The notes under the pieces were generated by a model. It was not told the origin of the DNA and searched no databases. It saw nothing but the letters and a program-made list of their open reading frames with translations. 10,995 nt of DNA from Planctomycetaceae bacterium (GTDB lineage Bacteria; Planctomycetota; Planctomycetia; Pirellulales; UBA1268). Positions within the stretch are counted from its first letter, which is position 1. The number at the start of each line of letters is the position of its first letter. Below are positions 1-6,769 of the stretch, piece by piece. The stretch lies in the NCBI GenBank assembly GCA_002862165.1, contig PKCL01000454.1, positions 1 through 10,995 of the forward strand, read 5' to 3'. The position numbers and the translations under genes are program-made.

Positions 1-27
1 ATAAAGGCTTGACGCGGGACTGGGAGT

Positions 28-39
28 GCCACATGTGGC
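28..39. repeat. 12-base perfect palindrome
   Basis: GCCACATGTGGC reads the same on both strands. It lies in the 84 bases downstream of the response regulator stop, with no gene visible around it. It could be a protein-binding site or chance; there is no T-tract next to it, so it is not an obvious terminator. Confidence 0.3.
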
Positions 40-84
40 TTCGTCTTCCTGCGAACGAGCAACCATCCAGCAACAGCCATCATC

Positions 85-672
85 TCATGACGCTGCCGGG
101 ACGGATTCAATATCGAGCAGCGTGCAAATTCTGTCGACAAGAACATCTGCCTCGAACGGCTTTTGAAGAAACTCGTTGGCACCACAAGCCTTGAGATCCT
201 CAATCTTGTCAGGCTCACACATACCAGATATGCAAACAATTCTGACCTCGTCCATAGTAGTGTCACTACGAACTCTCTGACAAACTTCTTTCCCGTTGAT
301 ATCAGGAAGCATTACATCAAGAACGATCAGATCGGGACGATAGTCCTTCACCATCATGCCGGCATCAAAACCGTTGTTGACGCTACGAGTCTCAAACCGG
401 CCATCACGTTCTAAGACGTCAGTTATGAGTTCTACAAGATCTTGGTCGTCGTCAACGACAAGAATTTTCCTCCGACCACTTTCCAACGCATCAGTTGGAA
501 TCCCATTGTCTTTCATAAAGAGGAACAGTTGGTCTCGTGGAATACGTCGAAAACGACTACCCGGAACTCGAAAACCTTTTAACTGCCCCGAATCAAAACA
601 ACGAATAATCGTCTGCTGGCTCACCTTACAAATTTTGGCGGCTTCACCAGTTGTGTACACAGTCTTTTGCAT
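85..672 (-). CDS. Response regulator with N-terminal excisionase/MerR-type HTH and C-terminal receiver
   Basis: This 195-residue protein has two domains. Residues 5-55 form a helix-turn-helix of the excisionase (HTH_17/MerR-like) type: YTTGEAAKICKVSQQTI, a second helix around RCFDSGQLKG, and the wing VPGSRFRRIPRDQL. Residues 69-190 are a CheY-like receiver with the acidic pocket D74-D75-D76, phosphoacceptor D119 in LIVLDVMLPD, conserved S149 and K171 in LQKPF. It is therefore probably a cytoplasmic transcription factor controlled by phosphorylation. The order is the reverse of OmpR or NarL regulators, which carry the HTH at the C terminus. No histidine kinase gene is adjacent. The ATG at 672 is preceded on the minus strand by a purine-rich GAGGGTGG about 7 bases upstream. 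A dyad at 724-747 and a hairpin at 691-708 lie in the leader and suggest autoregulation, which is an inference. Confidence 0.93.
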   Translation of the reverse strand: MQKTVYTTGEAAKICKVSQQTIIRCFDSGQLKGFRVPGSRFRRIPRDQLFLFMKDNGIPTDALESGRRKILVVDDDQDLVELITDVLERDGRFETRSVNNGFDAGMMVKDYRPDLIVLDVMLPDINGKEVCQRVRSDTTMDEVRIVCISGMCEPDKIEDLKACGANEFLQKPFEADVLVDRICTLLDIESVPAAS

Positions 673-690
673 CTCCCTACCACCCTCTCT

Positions 691-708
691 CTAGCCACTT
701 TCAGCTAG
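691..708 (-). promoter_or_regulatory. Leader inverted repeat upstream of the response regulator
   Basis: CTAGC (691-695) and GCTAG (704-708) form perfect 5-base arms around an 8-base loop, just upstream of the ribosome-binding region of the response regulator. It could form a hairpin in the mRNA leader or be half of an operator. A TTGACT hexamer on the minus strand (707-712) overlaps its edge, but there is no -10 box at the right distance. The arms are short, so chance is possible. Confidence 0.25.
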
Positions 709-723
709 TCAAAACGGATTCAC

Positions 724-747
724 TATCATGATCAATAAGTCATGATA
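724..747. promoter_or_regulatory. Operator-like dyad, TATCATGA-N8-TCATGATA
   Basis: Perfect 8-base inverted arms at 724-731 and 740-747 are separated by 8 bases, giving half-site centres 16 bases apart. A second, overlapping inverted repeat, ATCAATA (731-737) with TATTGAT (746-752), uses the same spacing. The site lies 51 bases upstream of the response regulator ATG, where a dimeric regulator binding one face of the helix could act. The natural candidate ligand is the response regulator itself, but this is an inference. No convincing sigma70 promoter is seen beside it. Confidence 0.4.
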
Positions 748-906
748 TTGATTCCTAAGGCCTCCTGATTGCCATCGATCGGCATCTTGCTCGATCCACC
801 GTTCGGTCCACATCTTCCGATCGGCCCTAGACCTCCCCGCATTCCTTCTCGGAGAGAATCGCCTAGGCACTACCTGAAAAGAATAACTAGGAAACAGACG
901 ACCTTT

Positions 907-933
907 GCGGGCTGCCCGCAGGGCTTGCCCTGC
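907..933. repeat. Nested GC-rich palindromes (REP-like)
   Basis: GCGGGC-T-GCCCGC (907-919) and GCAGGGC-TT-GCCCTGC (918-933) are two perfect inverted repeats that share two bases, so the strand could fold into either of two hairpins or into two stacked ones. The surroundings are non-coding and less GC-rich. No T-tract follows on either strand, so it is not a standard terminator. It looks more like a short dispersed palindromic element or a structured RNA fragment. Confidence 0.4.
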
Positions 934-1175
934 CTGCCATCCTTGCCAGATGACGGACTCTACTGTCATCTTACGCAGTGAGTCAACACCAACAAAACAC
1001 CTCAAACCCCGCGGTTTTTGACAACTACTACAATTTACTCAAACTTTTTTTTAGCCGAACCAAAGTGGCCAACAAACCACCTAAAACCCTGATAAGCCCA
1101 CCTTTTTGCATCTAACCAAGCAACCTTCAAAACTTTCTACCTCGATAGCAATGAATAGCTCGACATCCATCACGG

Positions 1176-1820
1176 TTAACTAGCTGATGGAATCACCACC
1201 TCGAACAGATCAATAACCGGCTTTGACGAAATACTAATAGTTGCAAAACGCCCATATGTCCGTGATAGAGCACCTTGTTCGAAACCAGGGCAGATTTTCA
1301 AAAAATGTGGGCCCGGGGCAAGCTCGAACAAAGACACACAGCGAACATCACGATGCAATTCAGCCTCAATCAGTATCCGCCCTAAAGGTGTATCACCTGC
1401 TTGAATAAGAGCTACTAGCTTTTCCGGTAATCGATCGACTGCGATTTTTACAATACCGTATTGAACGACGTGCTCCGAACCTTTGAGGTCTCGATGCAAC
1501 CACTGCGAGCAACCAAATTTTTCACTCTCACAGTGTGGGCTTGTGAGCACAATCTCTCGTGTATAAAAATTTTCATCATCAACTTTGTCTGCTATTGCAT
1601 TGACTACTTTAAGCGATACCGAATAGCCGTGAAAATTCTCCATCGCTACCGTCATATGCGAGTGGTGAACAAGAAGAGATTGAAAAGGTTCAGCAACTAG
1701 AGTTGGGTCAACTGCGCGGATACTCCCAAATTCCTCTAACGGAACAAATTTACGTATAAGATCCTCAACACAACGAGTTGCATCTACTTTAGCAGGCAAG
1801 GGATTGTTCTTGTTCACCAT
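1176..1820 (-). CDS. Chorismate lyase-like protein (DUF98 family), putative 4-hydroxybenzoate synthase
   Basis: This 214-residue cytosolic protein has the order of motifs seen in DUF98/chorismate pyruvate-lyase-like proteins: MTVAMENFHGYSV (56-68), the strand YTREIVLTS (86-94) with the conserved Arg88, VQYGIVKIAVD (119-129), DTPLGRILIEAEL (143-155) and, near the C terminus, TYGRFATI followed by DLFEVVIP with Glu207. In UbiC-type lyases an Arg and a late Glu bind chorismate and assist pyruvate loss, and R88 and E207 are the likely equivalents. The expected reaction is chorismate to 4-hydroxybenzoate plus pyruvate. Family members also include enzymes making 3-hydroxybenzoate, so the product is not certain. 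It lies 56 bases downstream of the polyprenyl synthase gene on the same strand, probably as the last gene of the operon. The ATG at 1820 has only a weak, distant purine stretch. Confidence 0.75.
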   Translation of the reverse strand: MVNKNNPLPAKVDATRCVEDLIRKFVPLEEFGSIRAVDPTLVAEPFQSLLVHHSHMTVAMENFHGYSVSLKVVNAIADKVDDENFYTREIVLTSPHCESEKFGCSQWLHRDLKGSEHVVQYGIVKIAVDRLPEKLVALIQAGDTPLGRILIEAELHRDVRCVSLFELAPGPHFLKICPGFEQGALSRTYGRFATISISSKPVIDLFEVVIPSAS

Positions 1821-1876
1821 GCCAATAGTATGACGCTACCACCAGAAATCGTGCACCCACTCACCAAAACCCTGCT

Positions 1877-3784
1877 TTAAACTGCTCTTTTCACCGTAAG
1901 CAGATCGTCTATTGCTTGTTGGGGCACCGCAAGATCTAGGAGAAACTCTAGAACCTCCCGTAACCTCGAGTAGCGACAGTCCCTGATCGCCTCAGTGGCT
2001 GCCTGTCTCTCCCTCAACACGATTCTTGCAGCCTTTTCAAAAACGCCAGCTTGACTGTATAGCCGCCGTGCAGTCTGTATCGATGAGGACGCTTCCCCTG
2101 CGGAATGCTTTTTAACGGAGCACAACTCTCTCAACTGTAAAAGTTCCAACCGGCCAGTCTCGTTAAGATTTTCAAGGGCAAGTGCCCACATCACAGTTGG
2201 CCGACCACCAAGAATATCACCAGCCACTCGCCTATCATTTTCAAGATCACCTTGCCAGTCCTTCAAGTCATTTAATACTTGGAAACCTGTCCCGACATGC
2301 AACGCATACCGACTCACAGAAAGGGCATCGGCAGGTTGCAGCCCCGCAAGACGAATACCCATCGCAACAGCTGCTTCAAAGGCCGGAGAGGTTTTTAAAC
2401 CATAGATTTCTAGACATTCCAGGGAAGTCACATCGTCGTCCACATCCCGCCACCATAATTCAGCGCCTTGGCCACGTGAGAGTCGAACGTGAGCATCGGC
2501 TAGGATTGTAAGCAGATCACTCCTAACACTTGGTGAGCTCTCCAGACCAGCGATGAGTCGGTAGCCAGCACCCACAAGGTAATCACCTATATTGATCGCT
2601 GCTGGAATACCATGGTCTATATGAACTGTAGGCTTCCCATAACGAGCAGTGTCGCCATCTTCAATATCATCGTGAACGAGTGATGCCTTGTGAAATATTT
2701 CAATGGCTACAGCGGCAGCTCGGGCTGTGTCACGGCTGATAGGCATGGATGCGTGCTCACCTTCTTTTTCATGAAGGTCACCGCACACTGCATCAAAAGC
2801 AGCAAGCGTTACAAACGGGCGCAGAAATTTACCACCACGGCCTAAAAACTCACCCGCGAGGCGAGCAGTTACATTCACCGACTTGCTTGTGGCAGATTTG
2901 CATCCATTATCACAATTCAAGCCAGTGCCAAATCCGTCGCCCAGATGATATTTATCTGCAAGTTCATTAATTGACTCGCCTGAGAAAAGCTCGGAAGCCT
3001 CCCGAAGTAAAGGGAGATAGTCACCGACAGGGCCGGGCGTTCCTCCAGCAACTCCAAGAAGACTCAGCACCCATTCAACATCTATGCCAGCATTTAAAAG
3101 ACTCTGATTACATGTCAGCGTTTCACCCACGGGGTGTTCTTTTTGCTGGAAAGGCACTGCAGCAACAGGAAATGCAAAGGCCGGGAGCATTCCAAATGCT
3201 TTTTCGAGATCATGTAATTCCGCAACACCCAGTATGCCTTGATATTGGCCCGTCAAAAGACTTCCAATTGCCGCTACGGCACCTCTACTCGATTCAACCA
3301 CCCAGCCGCTGTCGTGTGCGGCAGACCAGACAGTACCAATACCGCAACTTGGTCCACATATTGCTGGACAACTGTCATCAGTCACTAACGACTTCGCTAC
3401 CGAAGGACAGTCTGGTAACAACAACAGTCGCTGACCAGCGGCAGTGGACGCAATCTGGTACCGCCACACCTCAGAAAGAATGGTGACCATGGTCCAACCT
3501 ATAAACGATGCATCCGCCTGCGCTCTCTCAACGAGGTCTGCCGCCTCTTTACGTAAGCCATCTCGCGACTTCACCTCCGCTGGCAATTTTTCACAGGACC
3601 AGGATGCAACCAGATCTGCCGATAAAGCCCGCAAACGCTCCCGCATGGCTTTGCTCGGCGGCACCTGCTCCATAGTTTTATTCACAGCAGATGAGCTAGG
3701 AGTGTTTCGTTCGGTATAGCTTTGTTTGGGTGGCTGTCCCAGCGCTGATCGCATAGAAGGCTCCTGTAGACGTCTATTCTTCAT
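1877..3784 (-). CDS. DUF116-like domain fused to a trans-polyprenyl diphosphate synthase
   Basis: The C-terminal half is a trans-isoprenyl diphosphate synthase. It has GRGGKFLRP (318-326, from the TTG at 3793), the first aspartate motif in LVHDDIED (D375, D376, D379), RYGKPTVH (384-391), NIGD (401-404), K467-T468 and a second aspartate motif that reads FQVLNDLKD, with Asn508 where most enzymes have Asp. It would extend allylic diphosphates with isopentenyl diphosphate; chain length cannot be read safely. The N-terminal half (about 100-230) has LLLLPDC and a cluster of cysteines, C129, C142, C146, C150, followed by SGWVVESSRG, which resembles DUF116; this assignment is less certain. Usual synthases are 300-350 residues, against about 635 here. 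I prefer the ATG at 3784 because AAGGTG (3795-3800) lies 10 bases upstream; the TTG at 3793 would sit one base from it. A -10-like TATGAT on the minus strand (3910-3915) in the 156-base gap upstream could give it its own promoter. Confidence 0.85.
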   Translation of the reverse strand: MKNRRLQEPSMRSALGQPPKQSYTERNTPSSSAVNKTMEQVPPSKAMRERLRALSADLVASWSCEKLPAEVKSRDGLRKEAADLVERAQADASFIGWTMVTILSEVWRYQIASTAAGQRLLLLPDCPSVAKSLVTDDSCPAICGPSCGIGTVWSAAHDSGWVVESSRGAVAAIGSLLTGQYQGILGVAELHDLEKAFGMLPAFAFPVAAVPFQQKEHPVGETLTCNQSLLNAGIDVEWVLSLLGVAGGTPGPVGDYLPLLREASELFSGESINELADKYHLGDGFGTGLNCDNGCKSATSKSVNVTARLAGEFLGRGGKFLRPFVTLAAFDAVCGDLHEKEGEHASMPISRDTARAAAVAIEIFHKASLVHDDIEDGDTARYGKPTVHIDHGIPAAINIGDYLVGAGYRLIAGLESSPSVRSDLLTILADAHVRLSRGQGAELWWRDVDDDVTSLECLEIYGLKTSPAFEAAVAMGIRLAGLQPADALSVSRYALHVGTGFQVLNDLKDWQGDLENDRRVAGDILGGRPTVMWALALENLNETGRLELLQLRELCSVKKHSAGEASSSIQTARRLYSQAGVFEKAARIVLRERQAATEAIRDCRYSRLREVLEFLLDLAVPQQAIDDLLTVKRAV

Positions 3785-3794
3785 AAACCGCAAA

Positions 3795-3800
3795 CACCTT
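3795..3800 (-). promoter_or_regulatory. Ribosome binding site deciding the start of the polyprenyl synthase fusion
   Basis: AAGGTG on the minus strand is 10 bases from the ATG at 3784 and only 1 base from the in-frame TTG at 3793, which favours the ATG. The same AAGGTGTTT string precedes the epimerase-like gene at nearly the same spacing. Confidence 0.45.
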
Positions 3801-3949
3801 GAAAAAGTAACGCCACAGAATTCTTCAAAAGCACATTAAGCCCTAGAAAATAGTTGCTATGGAAGACCACAGGCAACCGAGATGTACCAACCGACCAAAT
3901 TTAATCAGTATCATACCGAAAGCCGCGACCCAGCCGACGTTGCTCGCTC

Positions 3950-5227
3950 TTACTTGTCAAAAAACTGGTGAAGAAGCGAGTCCACTTGAAGCAGTCCCTG
4001 CCGCGTCAATGTAGGAGAATTACTGTTTTCTATTGGTTTCAAAAATCCCTTTTCACACAACTCACTCCAAATTTCCGACCACTCGATAAGTGGGTCTATA
4101 CCGAACTTGGTACGGAGCCTCGCCGTGTCAACTGAGCCTTTTTTGAGCCCAAGCACCAATTCTCGAATAAGCAACTCTCGTGGTTCTGCAACCAAACCGC
4201 GTACGAGCGGTAATTGTTCGGCATCAATGGCCGCAAGATAGTCATCCCAGTGAGTCTTATTCTGATAGTGGATTCCTGAGAGGTGCCCAAAACTCGCGAC
4301 ACCAAGTGCGACAAGGTCGCTACCTTCCCATAACATATCGCGATATCGGAATTCTACATTTTTGGAGTTCCGAACTAATGTATAAGCGCTCGATATTGAA
4401 TATCCGGCCTTCACAAAGCGATCAAAAGCCCAGTCAACCCAGGCACGTTTCGTAGGCCAATCAGCGACCGCAGCAGCCTCTCCATTGTCTTTACTACTTT
4501 TGACAAAGACAGTGTTGTACGGCAGTTCCATCTGATAGATCGTTAAGCTATCTGGAGCAAGCTTGAGTGCGGTTTCAACTGTTTCCTGCCACGACTCCGT
4601 TGTCTCACCAACCATGCCTGCAATAAGGTCGATATTCGTGCTTGGGAAATCTGCTTTTTCAATCCAGTCCCATGCACGAAAAATTTCATTCGAAAGATGA
4701 GCGCGTCCATTCGACTCCAAAATAGAATCATTAAAATTTTCAACGCCCAGAGAAATACGAGTAACGCCTAACTGTTTGAGTGCCATAATTTTTGGCTCAG
4801 CAAGTGTTCCCGGCTCACATTCGAACGTGACTTCTTCGGCTTCGTTCCAACCAAAACTTTCATGCAGACCACCAACGAGTCGCTGAAGTTGCTTGACGCT
4901 GAGAAATGACGGCGTACCACCACCAAAATAAACGTACTTCAACACGCGGCCTTGTACCGCTTTCTGTGCAGCAACGAGGCGTGCCTCATGAATCACTGCG
5001 TCGGAGTATCGCTCAACGTCAGCTGCCTTGACATCGGTATACACGCGAAAATAACAAAACTTACATCGTTTTCGACAAAACGGGATGTGAAGATACAGCC
5101 CTAAGGCAGCATCGGTGGCAACCGCATCGAAGGCGCTGAATACTTGCTCAACGGCATTCTCATTCCAGCGATCAAATGGCGGATAATTGGCGACAAAATA
5201 ACTACCCGGTTCTGTTGTTTCAGCCAT
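3950..5227 (-). CDS. HemW/HemN-like radical SAM protein lacking the HemW heme-binding histidine
   Basis: This is a coproporphyrinogen III oxidase-like radical SAM protein of about 425 residues, close to the family's usual length. Numbered from the GTG at 5233, it has LYLHIPFCRKRCKFCYF with C53, C57 and C60 (CX3CX2C, the 4Fe-4S/SAM site), YFGGGTPSFLS (102-112) and VTFECEPGTL (135-144), then the HemN C-terminal region with GVASFGHLSG (311-320). The Phe after the third Cys-Tyr matches HemW rather than HemN, which has a fourth Cys there. HemW proteins carry HNxxYW for heme binding; here the equivalent reads QNKTHW, so the His is gone. A heme chaperone role is therefore doubtful, and decarboxylation or another radical step in the surrounding pathway is as likely. 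The start is ATG at 5227 or GTG at 5233; GGAAAAG lies at 5233-5239, which suits the ATG better. It is 48 bases downstream of the epimerase-like gene, probably in the same transcript. Confidence 0.85.
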   Translation of the reverse strand: MAETTEPGSYFVANYPPFDRWNENAVEQVFSAFDAVATDAALGLYLHIPFCRKRCKFCYFRVYTDVKAADVERYSDAVIHEARLVAAQKAVQGRVLKYVYFGGGTPSFLSVKQLQRLVGGLHESFGWNEAEEVTFECEPGTLAEPKIMALKQLGVTRISLGVENFNDSILESNGRAHLSNEIFRAWDWIEKADFPSTNIDLIAGMVGETTESWQETVETALKLAPDSLTIYQMELPYNTVFVKSSKDNGEAAAVADWPTKRAWVDWAFDRFVKAGYSISSAYTLVRNSKNVEFRYRDMLWEGSDLVALGVASFGHLSGIHYQNKTHWDDYLAAIDAEQLPLVRGLVAEPRELLIRELVLGLKKGSVDTARLRTKFGIDPLIEWSEIWSELCEKGFLKPIENSNSPTLTRQGLLQVDSLLHQFFDK

Positions 5228-5275
5228 GACCACTTTTCCAGATGTAGCAAAGGATATTTTTTGACTCGTGTCACT

Positions 5276-6292
5276 CTACATGCCTCGCGCCGCCAAAAGA
5301 TCACTGAAATCTCTGAGATGGTATTTTACCGAAGTTTTGTCAAGAAGTCCGCAAAGACTTCGAAGTGCGACTCCCATACCGTCCGGACCGCTTGTTCCCC
5401 CAAACTGGCCTCCGCCTCGTACATGTGGCTCGAGATCAAGGAAAACACCTGGTATTCCTCGCCGTTTGAGGCGACGTGTGAGTGCAGGAAGCATTGTTTT
5501 GAGGTCCTGAAGTATTTTCGCATGACCTCCCGCTCCACAATCCGCAGGCACAAAATGAGCGAGCATATCCTCATCAACATGTCTGCCTCGCATTGATGAA
5601 GTTACCTTCTTGTAGTCTTTAATATGAACCCACCCCAAGCCGGACCTCATAGCTTTCCATTGATCAAAAATTTGTCGTGTTGAGAAACCTTGGACAAGCA
5701 GATTCGCCGCATCGAAAACAAGCACTAACGCTGGATGATTTACTCGACGATGAATCTCAGCAAGCAGGTCACCATTCTGTCCTACCAGATTTGCTTCAAC
5801 TTCGAGGCCAAATGTAAGGTCTGATCGGTGGCAGGCTTCAGCAATCTGGCCGATTTGGTCAACAGCCTGTTCCAAATATAATTCTGGAGATTGATCCCTT
5901 GGTGGATAAAAAGAAAATCCCCGAATAAGTTTTGTCTCAAATGCATGTGCTCTATCACAGGCTTTTGCAACATCTTTCTGAAGGTATTTTTTGAAAGGAA
6001 TATATTTATTTTTCGTTCCGTCGGGCTGATCAATCAACTTCACCTTTCCAATTGGTGACGCTATTGAAGCAACGTTGAGGCCATATCTGTCTTCTAAATG
6101 TCGCACTTTCTGGATTTCGCTTTTTGTTAAATCCATAACATTCTTGATACCTTTGCCTACATCAATAAAACGCAGGCTGTAATATTCAAGACCAATTGCC
6201 GCCATCGCGGTAAATTGTTCAACAGCTGTCAATTCGAAAGCAGACTCATCAGCAAGTGCTGAAAGAAGAACATGACTGGATGATCGAGACAT
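5276..6292 (-). CDS. Sugar phosphate isomerase/epimerase-like TIM-barrel protein
   Basis: From the ATG at 6292 this is a 338-residue protein with no signal peptide or membrane segment. It looks like an AP-endonuclease-2/xylose isomerase-like TIM barrel: barrel strands with acidic residues ending in TFGLEVEANLVG, ALVLVFDAANLL, LGWVHIKDYKKV and GVFLDLEPH, where Glu, Asp, His and Glu residues are placed as in the metal site of this fold. The C-terminal RGGGQFGGTSGPDGMGVALR is a glycine-rich loop that I associate with a planctomycete-type subgroup. The substrate is unknown; the family covers sugar epimerases, isomerases and dehydratases. I chose the ATG at 6292 because AAGGTG (6302-6307) sits 9 bases upstream, and residues before it (GTG start at 6337) look unlike the fold. 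It is 75 bases downstream of queF and leads the four-gene set. Confidence 0.82.
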   Translation of the reverse strand: MSRSSSHVLLSALADESAFELTAVEQFTAMAAIGLEYYSLRFIDVGKGIKNVMDLTKSEIQKVRHLEDRYGLNVASIASPIGKVKLIDQPDGTKNKYIPFKKYLQKDVAKACDRAHAFETKLIRGFSFYPPRDQSPELYLEQAVDQIGQIAEACHRSDLTFGLEVEANLVGQNGDLLAEIHRRVNHPALVLVFDAANLLVQGFSTRQIFDQWKAMRSGLGWVHIKDYKKVTSSMRGRHVDEDMLAHFVPADCGAGGHAKILQDLKTMLPALTRRLKRRGIPGVFLDLEPHVRGGGQFGGTSGPDGMGVALRSLCGLLDKTSVKYHLRDFSDLLAARGM

Positions 6293-6301
6293 TGCAGGAA
6301 A

Positions 6302-6307
6302 CACCTT
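6302..6307 (-). promoter_or_regulatory. Ribosome binding site deciding the start of the epimerase-like gene
   Basis: AAGGTG on the minus strand lies 9 bases from the ATG at 6292. The in-frame GTG at 6337 has no comparable site and would add 15 residues. The 75 bases between queF and this ATG also hold an AT-rich stretch with the palindrome AATAATTATT (6346-6355), which could be part of a promoter. Confidence 0.5.
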
Positions 6308-6367
6308 GTTGGACAAATGAAATACGTTTGAATACACGATCCATTAATAATTATTGACAGAAAGGCA

Positions 6368-6769
6368 TCACTTTGCTGCAGCCAGATGCTGACCCTCAGG
6401 CTCAGAAATAGTAATGCATGATGAAATACCACCCCGGGGCGTAAATTGAGCAACAAGCGTGAACTGTTTCGGCTCAAGAATCCCGACAAGATCCTCAACA
6501 ATTTGATTACTCACATTCTCATAAAAGATACCTGCATTCCTATACGCCTGCAGGTACAATTTGAGACTCTTTAACTCAACGCATCGGGCGTTTGCGATAT
6601 AGCGAAATGTGAGTGTCCCAAAGTCAGGCTGGCCTGTTTTTGGACACACTGAGGTAAATTCCGGACAAACAATTTCTATGAGATAGTTTCGTTTGGGGAA
6701 TTGATTTGCAAAGGTCTCAAGAAGATCCTGAGATGGCTTTGGATCAAGTGTTGTATTTTTTGTATTCAT
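6368..6769 (-). CDS. queF: NADPH-dependent 7-cyano-7-deazaguanine reductase QueF
   Basis: QueF reduces the nitrile of preQ0 to the aminomethyl group of preQ1, the base inserted into tRNA by Tgt on the way to queuosine. The 133-residue protein is the short, single-domain (type I, YkvM-like) form. It has LETF (17-20), CPEFTSVCPKTGQPDF (35-50) with catalytic Cys42 and Asp49, the NADPH-binding QueF motif in VELKSLKLYL (64-73), and PRGGISS near the end. The ATG at 6769 is the only usable upstream start in this frame, and it has no ribosome binding site of its own (the preceding bases are CAATCTTCTTT). It diverges from queC with 15 bases between the start codons, so its promoter must lie inside queC, unless the message is leaderless. 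A short open frame ending on its start codon (6766-6816) could provide coupled translation. It is the first gene of the minus-strand set, 75 bases before the epimerase-like gene. Confidence 0.95.
   Translation of the reverse strand: MNTKNTTLDPKPSQDLLETFANQFPKRNYLIEIVCPEFTSVCPKTGQPDFGTLTFRYIANARCVELKSLKLYLQAYRNAGIFYENVSNQIVEDLVGILEPKQFTLVAQFTPRGGISSCITISEPEGQHLAAAK

Larger units (their letters stand above)
673..1175. other. 503-base stretch without a convincing gene
   Basis: This separates the response regulator start from the 3' end of the chorismate lyase gene. It holds the leader hairpin (691-708), the dyad (724-747), a nested GC-rich palindrome (907-933), a small GC stem followed by T5 (about 1004-1018, AAACC-CCGC-GGTTT) and an A/T tract (eight T at 1045-1052). 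A minus-strand open frame covers 709-1005 (TTG start) or 709-969 (ATG start), but it has no ribosome binding site, no domain I recognise and runs straight through the dyad and the palindromes, so I do not call it a gene. From 1006 to 1175 I see no coding signal and no clear intrinsic terminator for the gene ending at 1176. Confidence 0.5.

Noticed and set aside
9..194. 61-residue plus-strand frame at the left edge
   Set aside because: Overlaps the 3' end of the response regulator gene on the other strand and has no domain or ribosome binding site.
709..1005. 98-residue open frame on the minus strand between the response regulator and the chorismate lyase gene
   Set aside because: It starts with TTG (or ATG at 969), has no ribosome binding site and no recognisable domain, and is built over palindromes and the dyad. 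Its Trp/Arg-rich composition looks like translated non-coding DNA. Conservation in relatives would change this view.
2971..3486. 171-residue plus-strand open frame inside the polyprenyl synthase fusion
   Set aside because: Antisense to a clearly coding, motif-bearing gene; composition is low in hydrophobic core residues and rich in Gln, His and Arg, typical of a shadow frame.
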